Assembly (NCBI GenBank): GCA_019633425.1
Contig: WSUB01000017.1
Coordinates: 186,001 to 250,000 of the forward strand
Length of the DNA stretch: 64,000 nt
Direction of reading: 5' to 3'
Origin: Tulasnella sp. 424
Taxonomy: Eukaryota > Basidiomycota > Agaricomycetes > Cantharellales > Tulasnellaceae
Part shown: one piece after another, positions 11,208 through 24,261 of the stretch
Layout of the letters: every line of letters begins with the position of its first letter
Numbering within the stretch: the first letter of the stretch is position 1
Notes under the pieces: generated by a model
Told to the model about the DNA's origin: nothing
The model's database searches: none
What the model saw: only the letters and a program-made list of their open reading frames with translations
Translations under genes and position numbers: made by a program

Positions 11208-13924
11208 ATGACTTCGTTAAAGTCTTTCCAATCCGAGATCGAGCAGTACTCGAATAAGCAACGGCACCCCCCAGCGCAGCCCGCGTCACCAACCTCACCG
11301 ACTAAAGCGAGTGAGAAGGAGGCTGAGCCGGAGATTACCGAGGAGACTGCCGAGGAAACGTCGGACCAGAGGGATTCATTACAAGTAAGCGCCAAGTGTT
11401 TCCTCGTGACATCGTATTAACAGGCTTCTGGGTACGCCTCAGAGCTTACTCGCAAATGAGGCCACTCAAGCTCAAGCACGAGACCTCCTCGCTTCGATAT
11501 TACTCCAATCTAAAGGCGAATTCGTTCTTTACCTTGGCTTGCATCCGCCATTACCTCAAGTTTGGGCGAGTGACGAGAAGCCCGTTACATTAGACGGCGA
11601 GGCCGCCAACGATTTCTCTCCGGAGAAGGCTGTCGAAGCAGGATGGACAGGATCTTACCTCACGTCCGAGACTCATAAGACTGTGACGGAGCGGTTAGTG
11701 GCTGTTGCGGAGGAGATTGGTGGTCATGTACGCGCGTTTCTCTTTCCGGCGATACCTCGACCCATGCCGTCTGATTGATACCGCAATGACGCACATGATT
11801 GATTGACTTCTCATCCTTTTCACGTTGTACAGAACACTACACTATTCACCCATGACAATCCACCTCGCTCGATTCACTTGCTCCGTCTCCCACCAAATGG
11901 CGTCGAGGATACCATCGAAGTTCGAGTCGCAGTAGTTGGCAACGTAGACTCTGGGAAGAGTACTACTCTCGGTGTCCTAACCCGAGGCGCGTTGGACGAT
12001 GGACGAGGCAAAGCACGTGTAGGACTGTTCCGACATAAGCATGAAGTCGAGACCGGGCGGACTAGCAGCGTTGGAATGGAGATCTTGGGATTCTCTCCGG
12101 ACGGGAGGCCGATCTACCCAGCATACCACGTTGGAACTGCTGAGGCTACTTCCGGGTACGACAAGACTGCGTTTGCACCTGCTACGGCACGGAGAGAGAA
12201 GCTGGGCTGGGATGAGATTTCGATGCAAGCCAGTCGGGTTGTGAGCTTTATCGATTTGGCGGGACATGAGCGGTACCTCAAGACTAGCCTGTTCGGTTTG
12301 ACGTCGGGTGCTCCTGACTGTGTTTTGGTACGCGACTTTTCGAGCTTCGGCAAATAACTTGATTGACGTTGTGGTATGGCATAGCTCATGGTCGGAGGCA
12401 ATGCAGGCAAGTCGGGGGCTCTAGTTCTTGATTCTCTCAGGTCCTGATCGTCTCTCTAGGAATGATTGGGATGTCTAAAGAGCACTTGGCTGTCGCCCTG
12501 GCTCTCTCTGTCCCAGTAGTCGTGGCAATAACCAAGGTAAGACGGAGTCTGTTAGGTCGACTGGTGAAATCGCTCTGAAATGTGCAATGTCTAGACCGAC
12601 ATGACGCCAGAGAACGTCTTGGCGGAGACTAAGAAGCAGGTGCAGAAGATTCTGCGTAGTCCAGGGTGCCGAAAGACGCCAGTCTTTGTTCGTAACCTTG
12701 AGACAGCGATTCAACTTAGCCAGGTGTTTACCAAGGACCGGTAAGCGTGGGTATTACTGTGTACCGGGTTTGAGCTAAACACCGCGTACATCTTTAGATC
12801 GGTGTGTCCGGTATTCCTGCTGTCGAATGTCACCGGCGATGGGCTCGAAATGGTGCGTCACTTCCGCGTTAGTGGGTCGTCTCGCCTTGAGTGATGACCC
12901 ATGTCTTCCTTCTCCACAGTTCCGAACCTTCTTGAATTTGATTCCGTCAAGCGAGGGCGACCAGAACAAGTACCCTGTTGACCAGCCATTAGAGGTATGA
13001 GGCTGAATGTTTAGGCGAGAGAACCGTTGACAAACGGCAGGCCAATTTTAGTACGCCATCACCGAAGTCTGGAGCGTGCCGCATGTCGGAACAGGTTCGT
13101 CTAAATACCTGCGAAAAATGGTTTAGTACTATCGGAGCTCACACAATGCCGATATTTTCAGTGGTTAACGGACTTTTGGCAAGCGGACGAATCAAGGCGG
13201 GAGACCCTGTCTTGTACGGGCCTGATTCGACGGGCGCATTCTTGCCAACAGTGGTCAAGTCGATACATCGTAAGCGTGCCGAAGTCAAGAGTGCCGAGGC
13301 CGGCCAGACGGTCAGCTTAGCTCTCAAGCGAGTCCGACGCGCCGGAGTTCGGAAAGGCATGGTCATACTTCAGAAAACCGAAACCCCACCTCAAGGTGAG
13401 TCCACTGAACGAAGATACCACACCATATTGGCTGACCAGGTCGTCCTTTCTGCATTACAGCATCCAGACGATTCGAGGGACAGGTACTAATTTTATAGTG
13501 AGTTTTTCCCATCCATGAGACGCTTCTTAATTGCGAACCAAAGACACGCTTCTCTAGTCACAACTCAACCCTGCAGCGAAATTACCAGGCAATGCTTCAC
13601 TGCGGAGTATGACCGACTTCCCTTGGTTCGCAAACGTCACTTGATACTGATGTTGAGACACCCACTTTCCAGGCCGTTCGTCAGACTGTCCGAATACTCT
13701 CCATGGACAATCCTCAGGGGATTTTGCGGACGGGTGATCGGGCTACCGTGGAGTTTGAGTTTCTCACACAACCTGAGTTCATCAAGCCTGGTATGAAGTT
13801 GCTCTTCCGGGAGGGCAAGACCAAGGTATGCAGTTATTTATGGATCTCGAAAATACCCCTTTCCTGATAGGACCTCTGTATCTTCGCTCAGGGCCTTGGT
13901 GTTATCACCAAACTATTGCCTTAA
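11208..13924 (+). CDS. GTPBP1/GTPBP2-family translational GTPase
   Basis: Fourteen exons give 626 aa: 11208-11384, 11443-11727, 11833-12327, 12385-12406, 12460-12536, 12595-12740, 12798-12852, 12920-12994, 13052-13094, 13162-13395, 13461-13497, 13558-13606, 13673-13825, 13892-13924; all phases agree. The EF-Tu-like G domain shows G1 GNVDSGKST, the GTPBP-typical [11 protein letters not shown] segment, G3 [11 protein letters not shown] and G4 TKTD. Beta-barrel domains follow ([28 protein letters not shown]), ending [10 protein letters not shown]. Known members act with the translation/ribosome-rescue machinery and mRNA surveillance, so the same cytosolic role is inferred here. Intron 4 (12407-12459) has a GC donor; splicing there restores the conserved [12 protein letters not shown] segment. 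The N-terminal ~60 residues are poorly conserved and charged. Confidence 0.93.
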
Positions 13925-15868
13925 AGAGACTATGTGGCCGATGCTCTTCACATCTGCTGGGTAAGAGCGCAAACTCCGACCGCCTCGGAGCTTTCTGTAC
14001 ACTGTAGAATGCCGGCTTTTCTCGGTGCCTTCTTGTATTCTTGTCTTTACCAGTTATCCGTTTCGTTAACACGCCCAACGTATCCCTATGATATGCCCTA
14101 GTGATACCGTGAAGTGATTTTAGGGTGACGGGTAGAATCCTTGGTTGGAGCTTCTAACTGCACCCGGCCACACTCCGATGTTTGACTCCGAAGTACTTCG
14201 AAGACACCGGTGTTTCAGACAGACATGGCCAACCCTTCATACAGAGAGATAAGGGATGCACACATTTTCAGGTGTCAAAATCGGGCGCCGACAGTGGTAA
14301 TGTCTCTTGGCGGAGAGATGTCCCTGAGCCGGCGTGAAACAAGGGCTTCTTCGACATCCATCCCTTAATATGCACGTAAAGACCAAAGCAAGATCGAAGC
14401 CTTCATTGAGAAGTCGCTCTGTTGCTAGGGTACGATAACGTTCCGATTAAGACCAGGGTTAGCGATGTCGAGGACTTTGGTCAAAGGCGCTTTCGGCGGG
14501 CAGTCCCATTTTTGGAGCACGCATCCTATTTCCAGCATGCCCAACGTGCTATCACCAACGTAAATAGCCATACAAACCTGGAGTAATTTGTCATCCGGTA
14601 TCGGGTGCTAGCATCGGCCGGGCTCCGGGGCTTGGATTTCAGAAACGTCGAGTTACGGGCTTTACAAGCCGTCAGCAAGGCGGAGGACTCGGGCCCCGAC
14701 AGGCAATCTCTCGGAGATTTCGAAGAGGCCAAATTGCCAAGCAGAGTATAAAGCAACAGCGTCAATATATTAAGTGGAGATACATGGCTACGTCGGGGTG
14801 TCATGTGAACAATTGTGGTATTGGGTACGTGTTGATAATCCAAATTTTAGCTAGAAAAAGAGTGGAGCAAGTAGGCATCCTCTCTAAGATTATCAATAAT
14901 ACTTTCAGACGAAGGAGAATGCAGTCGCCGGCGAGAGTCCCGTGTCGAATCAGTCGGGCAGCGAAATCACCGAGGCATGGCCGAAGCTACGTTGACGACT
15001 TTCACTCAAATGAAAGGCATGAATCCGCGCATTCTCTGGAGTCGCGTGCCACGTTGATGCGAAAACAGAGCCCCAATTCCAGTAAGCGGGTGATTGAGCA
15101 ATCGAAAGCTATGCTGACTTGCTTGGCAAGGCCAGGTATCAATTGATTGATGAATGATTCAAGCGTCCGAGTATGCAACAGCCGCTCTCTTAATGTAATA
15201 TCCATTTAACGGTAAAGAAGTAATAAGGGGAGTGAACAGGTTGAGGACTTTGCAGCGTTGATCTGCGAGCATTTTGCCTCCTCGACTGATCAGAGAGATA
15301 TACAACCCCTACGCTCACCATTGGGGCCGCAAAAACCACTCTTAAACCGAGACTCCAACGAACCGCTGAATCGTGTCTTGAGGACTGGGGGCGCCAACCG
15401 AGGTTTCCAACCGATATGGACTTCTAAGTCAGTCGCCGAACGGAGAGACCCACCACAGGACGACCTTCCTTGAGCTTAAAGGTTTTTCTAGGCCTTCTCA
15501 TTTTTATCTGCTTCATCTTTGATCAAGTAGTTATCAAAATCCGCCTAGATGGAGGTCTTTGGCTTCCAGTTTGCGGCATGCTTTGTTTGCTGGTATTGTA
15601 GGCTAGAAGTGTTCGATTAGGTAAGAAGTCTATTGAACGTTTGCCACAAGCCGCCAGCAATCATCTCTAAACTTAGACACACTAGAGCCTCTTGGTCCAC
15701 CCCACTCCCTCTATTTTTCTCTATCTCTCTTTTTTAGATTCCAATACTCGCCTACCTATTTCTCCCTACCCTATCCTAAATCCAACACTTCGCAATTTGT
15801 CCGGCCCGATCCCGCCAAGCCACCTCGGAGTCTCGGAGTCTCGGAGTCTGCAGCAGTTTGCTCAAACG
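13925..15868. other. Gene-free interval, 1.9 kb
   Basis: Short ORFs only, with no domain or consistent exon chain. The right ~180 bp is pyrimidine-rich (15690-15780) and fits a 5' UTR for the SGNH gene. Confidence 0.5.
15824..15848. repeat. 8-bp tandem repeat (CTCGGAGT, three units) in leader
   Basis: Three perfect copies of ctcggagt end about 20 bp before the chosen ATG of the SGNH hydrolase. They are in frame with an upstream alternative start at 15692, but lie in sequence that looks like untranslated leader. Confidence 0.85.
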
Positions 15869-18304
15869 ATGACCAAACCCAGCAGTTCAAGGCCAACCGA
15901 CGCATCATTTGAAAGTTTAAAGTTACAGAAAAGAAACGACTATGGCCAGTTTATGAAGGAAGGCCAAGATGAATCCGCTCACCTCATGGAAGGGCAAGAC
16001 CATGATCGGAGTGCTCCAGGACTACACCCAGACGTGGAGGCCTCTCCTTATTCGTCAAGATCATCCAGTGATGGAGAAGAAGAACGCCGCCCTCTATATA
16101 CTTCCCGTTCGAGAAGCGGAACACGACGTGTCCGTTCGAAATTGCCGCGCCGATCAACCATATGTCTCTCCATCATGCTCGCCATCGTCTCGGGACTTCT
16201 CGTCTGGACCTCTTTGCCCAAACTTCAACATCTAAATTCAGTGAAAGAAGTGGCCCCGGACGTTGCCGAACAATACGAGGAACTCCCCTTCACTGGGAAT
16301 CCACATGCCCGATCTTGCCTCTGCCCCAGGACGCCCACCGGACAAAGATTGTGCAACACTTATCCCCCTGCAGCGATAAAGCGCTCACAACTCGTATCAA
16401 GTACGAACGCGAGGATGAAAAATGTGCTGGCAAAGTTCATGCGTGAACGGGAGTCAGGGTCAATGCGAAGGTTGAAGGTCGGGATCATGGGCGGTTCCGT
16501 CTCGGCGTGCCACGGGGTGGCCGAAGATGGAGACAGTATGGGCAAGGAGTGCTATGGGAGAATTATAGGCGATTGGCTTGACGAGCGGCTTGGTGGTGGA
16601 GAATCCGGCTGGGGCAAGATGGTTGAAGTGAAAAATGGTGCTATTGGCGGAATGGATGCTAGGTGGGTGGTATTTCTATGCGTAGACGTCATTACTGCGA
16701 GCGCTCACCCGTTCCATTAGCTACTATGCTTTCTGTGGGATGAACCATCTTCATGACGACGTCGACATTGTGATCCTAGAATTCGACGTAAATGACCAAC
16801 CGTAAGGCCCAAATTTCGATTCCTGTGGAGAGGCATGACTGACAAGCAACCTTTGTTTCAGAAACCGAGAATATGCCGTATACTTCGACCAACTCGTTCG
16901 TATTGTACTCTCCTGGCCATCTTCTCCTGCGGTGGTTATCCTTGGGACATTCGGGCCGCTAATCGCTCATGACCTCGGTTCACTCACGCCAATGTGGCCC
17001 CATCTACCCGTTGCCCATTACTACGACATCCCCTACCTTTCTATCCACCCCATGTTGTGGCTGACCTTTCTTCGGTTCCCCCACAGCGTCTCCGAGACGT
17101 TCTTCCATCCAGACGGATTTCATCCGAAGGCTGAAGGGCAGAAGCTGTTGGCTGATATTGTCGTCGCGCATCTCGAGTCCGTGTTTTGTGAAATGGAGAG
17201 GGATGCATGGGACGAGAAGAATGGATCATCAGAGTGGACGAAGGAGGAGACGTGGGTGGGCGGCGGCCCACTCACCATAAACGCTGCAACAACCTTCAAC
17301 TCTCTGGTCTCTGAGAAGAACTTCCCTGCTCTTATCCCGGGGGAACCCTCCGTTACGGTCAATGCATACAACTTCCTGTCGCTACCGAATACAACCTCGG
17401 TCCAGCCATTCCCACTTCCGCATCCTCTGGACACCATCCTGGACGTAGCGGACCCCGACCCAGAGTCTTGGGACGACTTCTACGCCGCCAAGAATAAAGT
17501 ACCCCGACCATTCTGTGCGGATGCGAACTCGAAGGTTCAGCCGTTCAAACCTAAACACAATACGGGCTGGAGGGCGATGGTTTGGAAGAACGAGAAGCAC
17601 TTCTGGGTCAGCGACACTGTTGGTGCAGAAATTAGTGTGGACATCAAGGTTAATGAAGGCCGGTAAGTTTCGTATTTCTCATCTTCATTCCGTTTGCCTT
17701 CCTTGGTGGTACTAGGGGGTGGCGAGGTCGAATGCGGCAAGAGCAGGCGGAAACAGAATCGTATCGAACTGGACTGTTTATGTTGCTGTGGACTGATTGC
17801 TGACCGTCCCTTTCCCCTTATATTACCCCTTTCGCTCTATTTATCCGCCCAAACGTCCTGCCTTCCACAGCGTTGCGGTGTTCTACTTCCGCTCGGAAAA
17901 CCTCTCGCCTGGAACGGCTGATTGCTGGGTGGACGACAACGAGAAGGGAGCAAAACGACTCCAAGGATACTGGCCTCATCGTCAGAACGTCCCCTCTGTT
18001 ACTTACATCGACGCCGAGGTCACACCAGGGAACCATTTGTACGTACGATTCTTTCCTCCCCGCCACTCCCCTCCTCCGCAGAGTTCCCACCAGCACTACT
18101 TGGGTTACCTTCCACCGGGACTGAGCTGACCGTAGCTTCTCATTTCTCTCACAACCTTACAGCGTTACGTGCAGGGTGAGTTCGTCATCGCGCTCATCAA
18201 AAGCCAAGCTGACAGACCTGAAACACCAGATTTCGCCTGATTCGCATGATCCCTCATCGCCCATCGCCCATCATTTCCGTATTGTGGCAGTTATGTCCAC
18301 TTGA
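15869..18304 (+). CDS. Membrane-anchored SGNH/GDSL-type hydrolase
   Basis: Six exons give 643 aa: 15869-16662, 16721-16801, 16862-17662, 17871-18038, 18163-18175 (13 nt), 18230-18304. A ~95-residue basic, Ser-rich cytoplasmic tail precedes one transmembrane segment at ~97-116, so a type II membrane (Golgi/secretory) topology is inferred. The catalytic-site candidates are GGS with Ser210, DVND with Asn289, and DGFHP with Asp376 and His379, matching SGNH blocks I, III and V. A C-terminal beta-rich region follows (TGWRAMVWKNEKHFW...), ending RIVAVMST. Related fungal proteins are thought to be polysaccharide O-acyl esterases or transferases; the substrate here is unknown. I chose ATG 15869; the frame is open to 15692, but that stretch is CT-rich and repeat-bearing. 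Confidence 0.85.
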
Positions 18305-18644
18305 CGTATTCGCTTTCAAAGCCCCTCAAAACCGTTGGAAGCTGCATTTAGGCCGACGGACAGGTTATTTTACGGCCTTTCGTGTATCTTCTTCTTTCGA
18401 TGTAGATCGTGATCCAACGCCCGATAGAGCGATGACCCTGTTTTGCGCATTCAAACTCAGGGCCTGAGGTCGTGCTTGCTGTGTGCAGGGTCCCTTCGAC
18501 ATGCGGCGAGCTTGAGAACGTCCGCTCCCGATGCTTTCGGGCTGGGATCCCGGATTACGGTGTGGAGGACTGAATGTTGTCGTTTCCGGGGAGATGATCA
18601 ACAACCTGAACACGCTGTTACCTCTCGTTCTCGGATTCATGTTA

Positions 18645-18684
18645 GATTTTAGACTCAGGTGGACGATTTTAAACTCAGGTTGAC
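18645..18684. repeat. 20-bp direct tandem duplication, two units
   Basis: gattttagactcaggtggac is followed at once by gattttaaactcaggttgac (two mismatches). It lies ~340 bp after the SGNH stop and has no evident function. Confidence 0.8.
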
Positions 18685-18983
18685 CTCCGCACGCGATGCG
18701 GGACGATTTTCGTCGCGTTGAGCCACACCGCCCACGAAAAGAAAGACGACAACGATTGGAACCAGATTGTTCTACAGTAACAGAAACCGACTATCCGACA
18801 AGAAAGATGGCAGAACACACATAACAAGAAAGCTCAGAGACCGAAGGATATAACGAGAACAGTACAGCCACAGAAAACGACGATCACAACATACCATAAA
18901 CAGATAAATGGTGCCAACACGACGACTATTGAGAGAATAAGAGACGCTCCCGCAAGGAGCCTGAGAAGCCGGATGGTTTGCTA

Positions 18984-19064
18984 CTAGTGCGAGCCACCAC
19001 CACGAGTGGCGACAACCCGACCTAGTAACTCGCCAGCCGGCCACTGAGACGGCCTGCGAGGCAT
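18984..19064 (-). CDS. Candidate 26-codon small ORF
   Basis: ATG at 19064 opens 26 codons (begins MPRRPSQWPAGELL, ends GGGSH) and stops at 18984. It follows a TATA-like box by ~95 nt and a strongly CT-rich stretch (about 19070-19125 on this strand), the usual leader layout of highly expressed basidiomycete genes. A T-rich tail follows. No protein family is recognised. It could instead be the first exon of a longer gene or a non-coding transcript. Confidence 0.3.
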   Translation of the reverse strand: MPRRPSQWPAGELLGRVVATRGGGSH

Positions 19065-19154
19065 AGGATGGTGAAGGGGGAGGAGAAGAGCAAAGACAAG
19101 AGGAGACGGGGAAGGGAAGAGGTGATGCTGGCCAAACGATCAAGAATGGGGTAC

Positions 19155-19165
19155 CTCTTTATATG
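19155..19165 (-). promoter_or_regulatory. TATA-like box
   Basis: On the minus strand CATATAAAGAG, ~95 nt before the ATG of the 26-codon ORF and followed by a CT-rich leader. Confidence 0.4.
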
Positions 19166-22100
19166 CCTGAGCAGGTGGTTTCCAGAAGTTGAGGGCGCGT
19201 TTTAGGTGAAGAGGGCTGAATTCCTGGTTCAGCTCTCTTAGTGATCTGGGTTCCAAGCTAAGGCTTGTTCGATGCACGACCACCCCTCCAATTTACGACA
19301 GCCCGGTCCACCAAACCCCAGCCGTCTTTCAAACCTCCCCACGCTCCAAGGGTGTAAAATTTGAGCCTACCAGTATTTGTTTATTTTCGTCGCCGTGTAC
19401 TTCACCGGTACAAGGTCGGAAGGTGTTGCGGTCTCTCAGCGTAAATCTTCCGCGACTCCGTATTACCGGAATCACGGCGACACGTGCGGCTGCGCTCCCC
19501 AGTATCTCCAGCGTCGGAGGGAAGTGGCACCACAAACGGCGAATTCGGGTTTTCTCGACGACTTTGTCGTTCTACCTGAGCTCCCCGTACTATACTAAAC
19601 CTGCCATAGCGTTACCGTAGACCGGGGCAGGCGCTGTGGTGCGGCCGCGTGGGAGACGAGAGCCTTCCAAGGCTTATCTGTCGAATCTAGGATACCACTT
19701 TGTGCGACTTGGTTCCAGATTTGGATCGCGCGACCATCACTCAGAGATGAGTCCGATCATCTTGGTGCACAAACTTGTATTGTCCCCCTGATTCCAAATT
19801 GATAATTGCGTAAATCGCCTGTACAACTACCCACATGACGATCATCTACAAGCCGAATGAGATTCGCATAATTACGTGGATCGCTAATAACTGCTTGGCG
19901 GAGGGCCATTTTGTCCAAAGGGACGGTCAGGGTCAGCAGAGCGGAGCGGTGTTCGGCAGAACTATGACGATCAAAGTCGGGTGGGGCTTTGTGATCGGCT
20001 AGCTTTGGGTCCTCTCTACTTCCGCTTTCCAATTGTAATTCGGTCATCATCGGTGCGGTAATAGTTACCACCACGGAGAACTCGGCAGGTGCCAGGGGGT
20101 TCGAGGCTAGGAATTGCCAATACGATGCGATTCATTACGTGAGTGTAGGGGAGCCAAAGCGGTGTTAGCTTTACATCGGTAAACACAGAATCCTCGACTA
20201 TCTCTTTCTAAGAGTGCTCTGACAGATCCCTTGAGGCAGCTTGCGTTGAGATCGGGCTGGTTCCTGCGGAGACTGTTTACTGTTTGCGGCCAGGAGCACA
20301 GAGTCTATCTGGCCCGAAGAAGGCCCTCCTAAGACTAGAAGGTAGACGAGTCGTAGGAAATACTGTCATTGCAAGAATGGGCTCATAGACGTTTGTGGTG
20401 TACCCTCCCGAGACATTTCGCGTCGCCAAGTCAAGCGAAAACGGACGGAACCAACGAGAGTTGTCCGCACCCAGACGAACTTAACGTCTTCATGACTTCA
20501 TTGTTTACCATTTTACTCGCATGGAGGGAATGTGTGCGGGTTAGACCCAAAAGAGGGGGACACAGAATTTGCTTCCGTTGAAACAAATGCTGGGACAATC
20601 GCGCTACGTCCAAAGTTCCATCTTCATCGAATCACAAAAAAGTATCAATGGACAACCTGGGAGGGCAGAAACCCGGAACCGGTGTCAGGTACTGCTGTAA
20701 AACTGGAGGTGCGTTCAGCAGGGGTGGATCGCGTGAAGTGCTCCACCGCGATTCACGCGGAAAGTTGGCCAGGTATCTTTGCCAACGAAGACGAGACCAT
20801 CCATTGAACCGTAATGAGAAAACATGGGGCGATGATTAGCTTGAAGACCGACTAGGTTTCTGATCACCAAATGAAACAACCTCGAAGCCTGAAAGGCGCA
20901 GCAGAATGGTTAGACTCGTAATTTGTCTCCGTGTGCGGTTGCAAGAGTAAAGATTCTCTGATGAAAGTTTGTGGGGGTCATGCGGTATTTAGGAGTGGCA
21001 AGAATGCGGCCAGCGATATTTCGGGCCCGCCAGCCTAAAATAGGGACGAGACCTATCTCTATTAACCCTCGCGGCAGCACAAAAGTCCAGGACTTCAAAG
21101 AAAGCAACGCATGGGGTCCCGGATGCCGGGCTCCCGAGTGCCTGCTCAGGGGATACATTCAAGCGCTTATCCTCACTGAAAAAAAAAGTGGTGTGAAGCG
21201 TGCGGCCGAGAGAGACTCATTCTGCTCCAGCTGAGCGCGGCGCATGAGTTCCGGGAACGAGGGCCGCCTTTCTGGACTATCCTCAACGCGGAGACACGTT
21301 GCTGGTCGTGGGTTTGTATGAACGGAGAAACTGAGCGAAAGGGCACTCATTCAGCTTTAGCGCGATCGATATTGGGCGATATCACCAGAGAGGCCCACGG
21401 CTGCGATCGAAAGCTTATGACATGCACCGAGAAATCCACTGAGAAATACCAGTTAATCACAATTAACCGATGAAAGAACGGACCGCTCGTGACCGAATTC
21501 CCGGATGGTGATTTGACGGCCAGCCTTGGCGAGAAGTCGACAAGCATGGGGTTTATATAGCCGGCGCAAGCCAAGGAATCATGAAGATCGTTCCAAGATG
21601 AGTCATAAAGAAACATCAGGTGAAATCGTGTCTTCTGTTCTGGCTTGATCGATGCTGTGTGAGGGAGAGCATTGCGACGACCGAAAGGTCGAAAAAGAGC
21701 CATAAAGGGAAACCCGTCCCACCTTCCAGAGCAAGTCAAAGAATTAGTTAGATTTGAAAGGGAATTAATCGGGAACATGATGCACAAAATCGCGCATCCC
21801 CGAAGCGTTGTTTACGAGGGAGTTCGGCAAGGGGTCTAGGCAGATGGTCGTGATGCTCGCCCCCAGAATGACAAAGCAAAAGTTTCAAAGCCACATGTAT
21901 TTCTTTGTCGACGACACGAGCTTCGAAGCAGGGCATATTTTGGTAGAGCGGGGTTGGCGGAGAAAGGGTCCTTTCTGGGCCGGATTTTTCGCCTAGAGAG
22001 TCCGGAGCTACGGAGAAGCTTGAGCAAAGATTAAAAGTACTATACCATATCCTATTTCTTTCAAGGAGAATGGGTTTCTCATTCGTAAAGAACCTACCGC

Positions 22101-22220
22101 CTCTAGGTATCACCTGCTTGAAAAGAGGCAAAAACGAACACGGCGTAGAACGTGGGTGGAGGCGTGTTTTCTGCCACATCAATCGGGACTGACGGGCTTC
22201 ATAGCGCCCCCGCGAATAGA

Positions 22221-23880
22221 ATGTCTCCCATCACACAAGAACTGGCCACAGCGTACGGCGGTCTAACAGCTCTCGCCACCGTTATAATCTATGCTGGCTC
22301 TTTTGCATCACTAAAGGTCAGCGCCATTCAAGCGATTTGGTATTGGTGCATCGCCGCTCATATAGACGCGTCGTGTCACTGGCATTCCAGCGCCCACCAA
22401 AACCCAAGTCATCTCAGCCACCAAAGCTCATACCCGATGACGATGAAGAGTCAGACGACGAAGACGAAATTGAGGAGTACATCGACAGCGAGACGGCGTT
22501 GTGGTACCCCGTGCTCGCCTCAGGGGTGCTGCTTGGTCTTTGGGGCGTTATCAAGTGGTTAGATGACCCAGAGCTCATCAACTTGGTTGGAAGCGTGCTC
22601 TTTGGCATTACTGGTATCGGGGCGGTATATTCGGTGAGCGCTCTTTCACCTAGTGTATTCTGCGTTGCTGAGACCTTGCAATCCTGCCACCTCAGACAGC
22701 AAATGCCTTTGTCCGCTGGTCGTTAGGCCCAACCCTAATAAACAAGTTCTTCCCAAGATACAATTTGACTCTGACTCGAGGTGTACGAGGTCCGTGCCCA
22801 GAAGCTTCTCGACCTTCTAATGTGCTGATGCGTTTTGAACTTTGTGCCCATCAAAAGAGATCTTCGAATGGAAGTTCCATAGCGTCAGCTTGATGATCAT
22901 ACCCAGTTCGGTATTGCCTTCGATACTATTTGTGCTCAACAGACCGTTTGAGTTCAGGCGGTTCGCTCTCAATGGCGGAATTTTAGCCGTTTCGTTTGGG
23001 TTCAACGCGTTGAAGCTTGTCAAGTTGGAGTCTGTTCGTACAGGCGTGTACTTGCTTGTGGGGCTCTTCTTTTATGACATCTGGTGGGTGTTCGGTACCA
23101 GTGTGGTAAGTCACGTTTCCCACTTTTCACCCTCCAGAACCTGGGATGGCACAAGGACGCTAACAGGTTGTCGTTTTAATTTCGGTTATAGATGCTGGAT
23201 GTCGCAACAACGTTAAACCTACCAATCAAGTTACTTTGGCCGAAGAACGCGCACATGTCCCTTCCAAGAGACTTTGTCTTACTTGGACTGGGCGACGTAG
23301 TCGTTCCGGGGTTGTTCATCGCGCAAGCCTTGCGGTTCGACCAAGCGCAGTTCCTCCACTCCGCCCCAGTATCTAGGGCGCGGATGCCGTTCCCGAAGCC
23401 ATACTTCACGGCTACGTTATTGTCTTATCCTGTGGCGCTCCTCGGCACAATGGGAATTATGCATTACACGAACCACCCTCAGCCGGCGCTACTCTATCTC
23501 AGGTGAGTAAGCCTTTCTCCTTTTAAGTTGGGCGGATGCCATTTTAATTCACACTTTGCACCCCTGATCTGATAAAATGACTTCTTTTTTGGTATAGTCC
23601 TGCGTGCCTCCTGTCGTTCTTCCTTGTTGCAGCAGTTCGGGGTGAGGTGAAGGAAGCTTGGGATTGGGTGGCAGAGAGGAAAGAGGCCATCGATCCTGAC
23701 AAACTTCCCGAAGCGCAGCCGATAGTCGCTGATGGCGTTCACGCCGGACACGCCCCCGCCACGCTCATTCCCCCGATTGAGAACGCTGCTGCCGCATCTG
23801 GTACCGAAGATGAGGGAACGTCGACTGGAGTCGAGCAAAAGACACGGGCCGGAGGGAAGAAGAGGCGGGGTGGTCAGTAG
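22221..23880 (+). CDS. Signal peptide peptidase (presenilin-type aspartyl protease)
   Basis: Six exons give 421 aa: 22221-22316, 22391-22633, 22696-22780, 22858-23105, 23192-23502, 23598-23880; all phases agree. It is a polytopic membrane protein with an acidic DDDEESDDEDE loop after the first transmembrane segment. The family signatures are present: LFFYDIWWVFGT (catalytic Asp ~215), GLGD (catalytic Asp ~259) and QPALLYL (PAL motif ~322). INKFFP aligns with the region before the core in the human enzyme. Known members cleave leftover signal peptides and tail-anchored proteins inside the ER membrane. The C-terminus is hydrophilic and ends KKRRGGQ, without a strict KKxx signal. The HMT1-like gene follows on the same strand after 381 bp. 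Confidence 0.93.
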
Positions 23881-24261
23881 ACCCGAGCGGACGTCATGAT
23901 CCCTCTGTCTCGTCACGTCAGGTGCTGCTGCAGAGTGTGCCATGGACGAGGACGATCCCCCATTGCACTCGATTATTGTGTGCTGAGTGCTCAATGTGCC
24001 TCAGTGGAGGCTGGTAGACTTCGCCTTGCACTCTGTTGCTTTTTCGTTTTCTTTTATCTTATAATGTCTGTGGTCGTATAAAAGATAGGAGTAAGGCCTT
24101 GCGGCTCAAGTGCTGTTATCTGCGGTCCCTCGGTGTCCTTCTGGCACGCGGTTGTCGTGTGCTTTGTGCTTCTAGTTCATAACATTACACCCACCGAGAA
24201 ATTTCACCTTCGACCACCCACATCCTCATCCTCCATCCTCCCATCCCATCCACTCCAGGCC
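23881..24261. other. Intergenic spacer, 381 bp
   Basis: 3' region of the signal peptide peptidase and leader of the ABC transporter. The last ~80 bp are C/T-rich. No gene is seen. Confidence 0.6.

Larger units (their letters stand above)
18305..22220. other. Gene-poor interval, 3.9 kb
   Basis: Apart from the candidate short transcription unit near 18984-19165 and the 20-bp tandem repeat, I find no phase-consistent gene. ORFs of up to 146 codons (21347-21787 minus) lack domains. Confidence 0.5.

Noticed and set aside
15692..15868. Upstream in-frame extension of the SGNH gene to an ATG at 15692
   Set aside because: The sequence is CT-rich, contains an 8-bp repeat and looks like 5' UTR; ATG 15869 is preferred, although the extension is not excluded.
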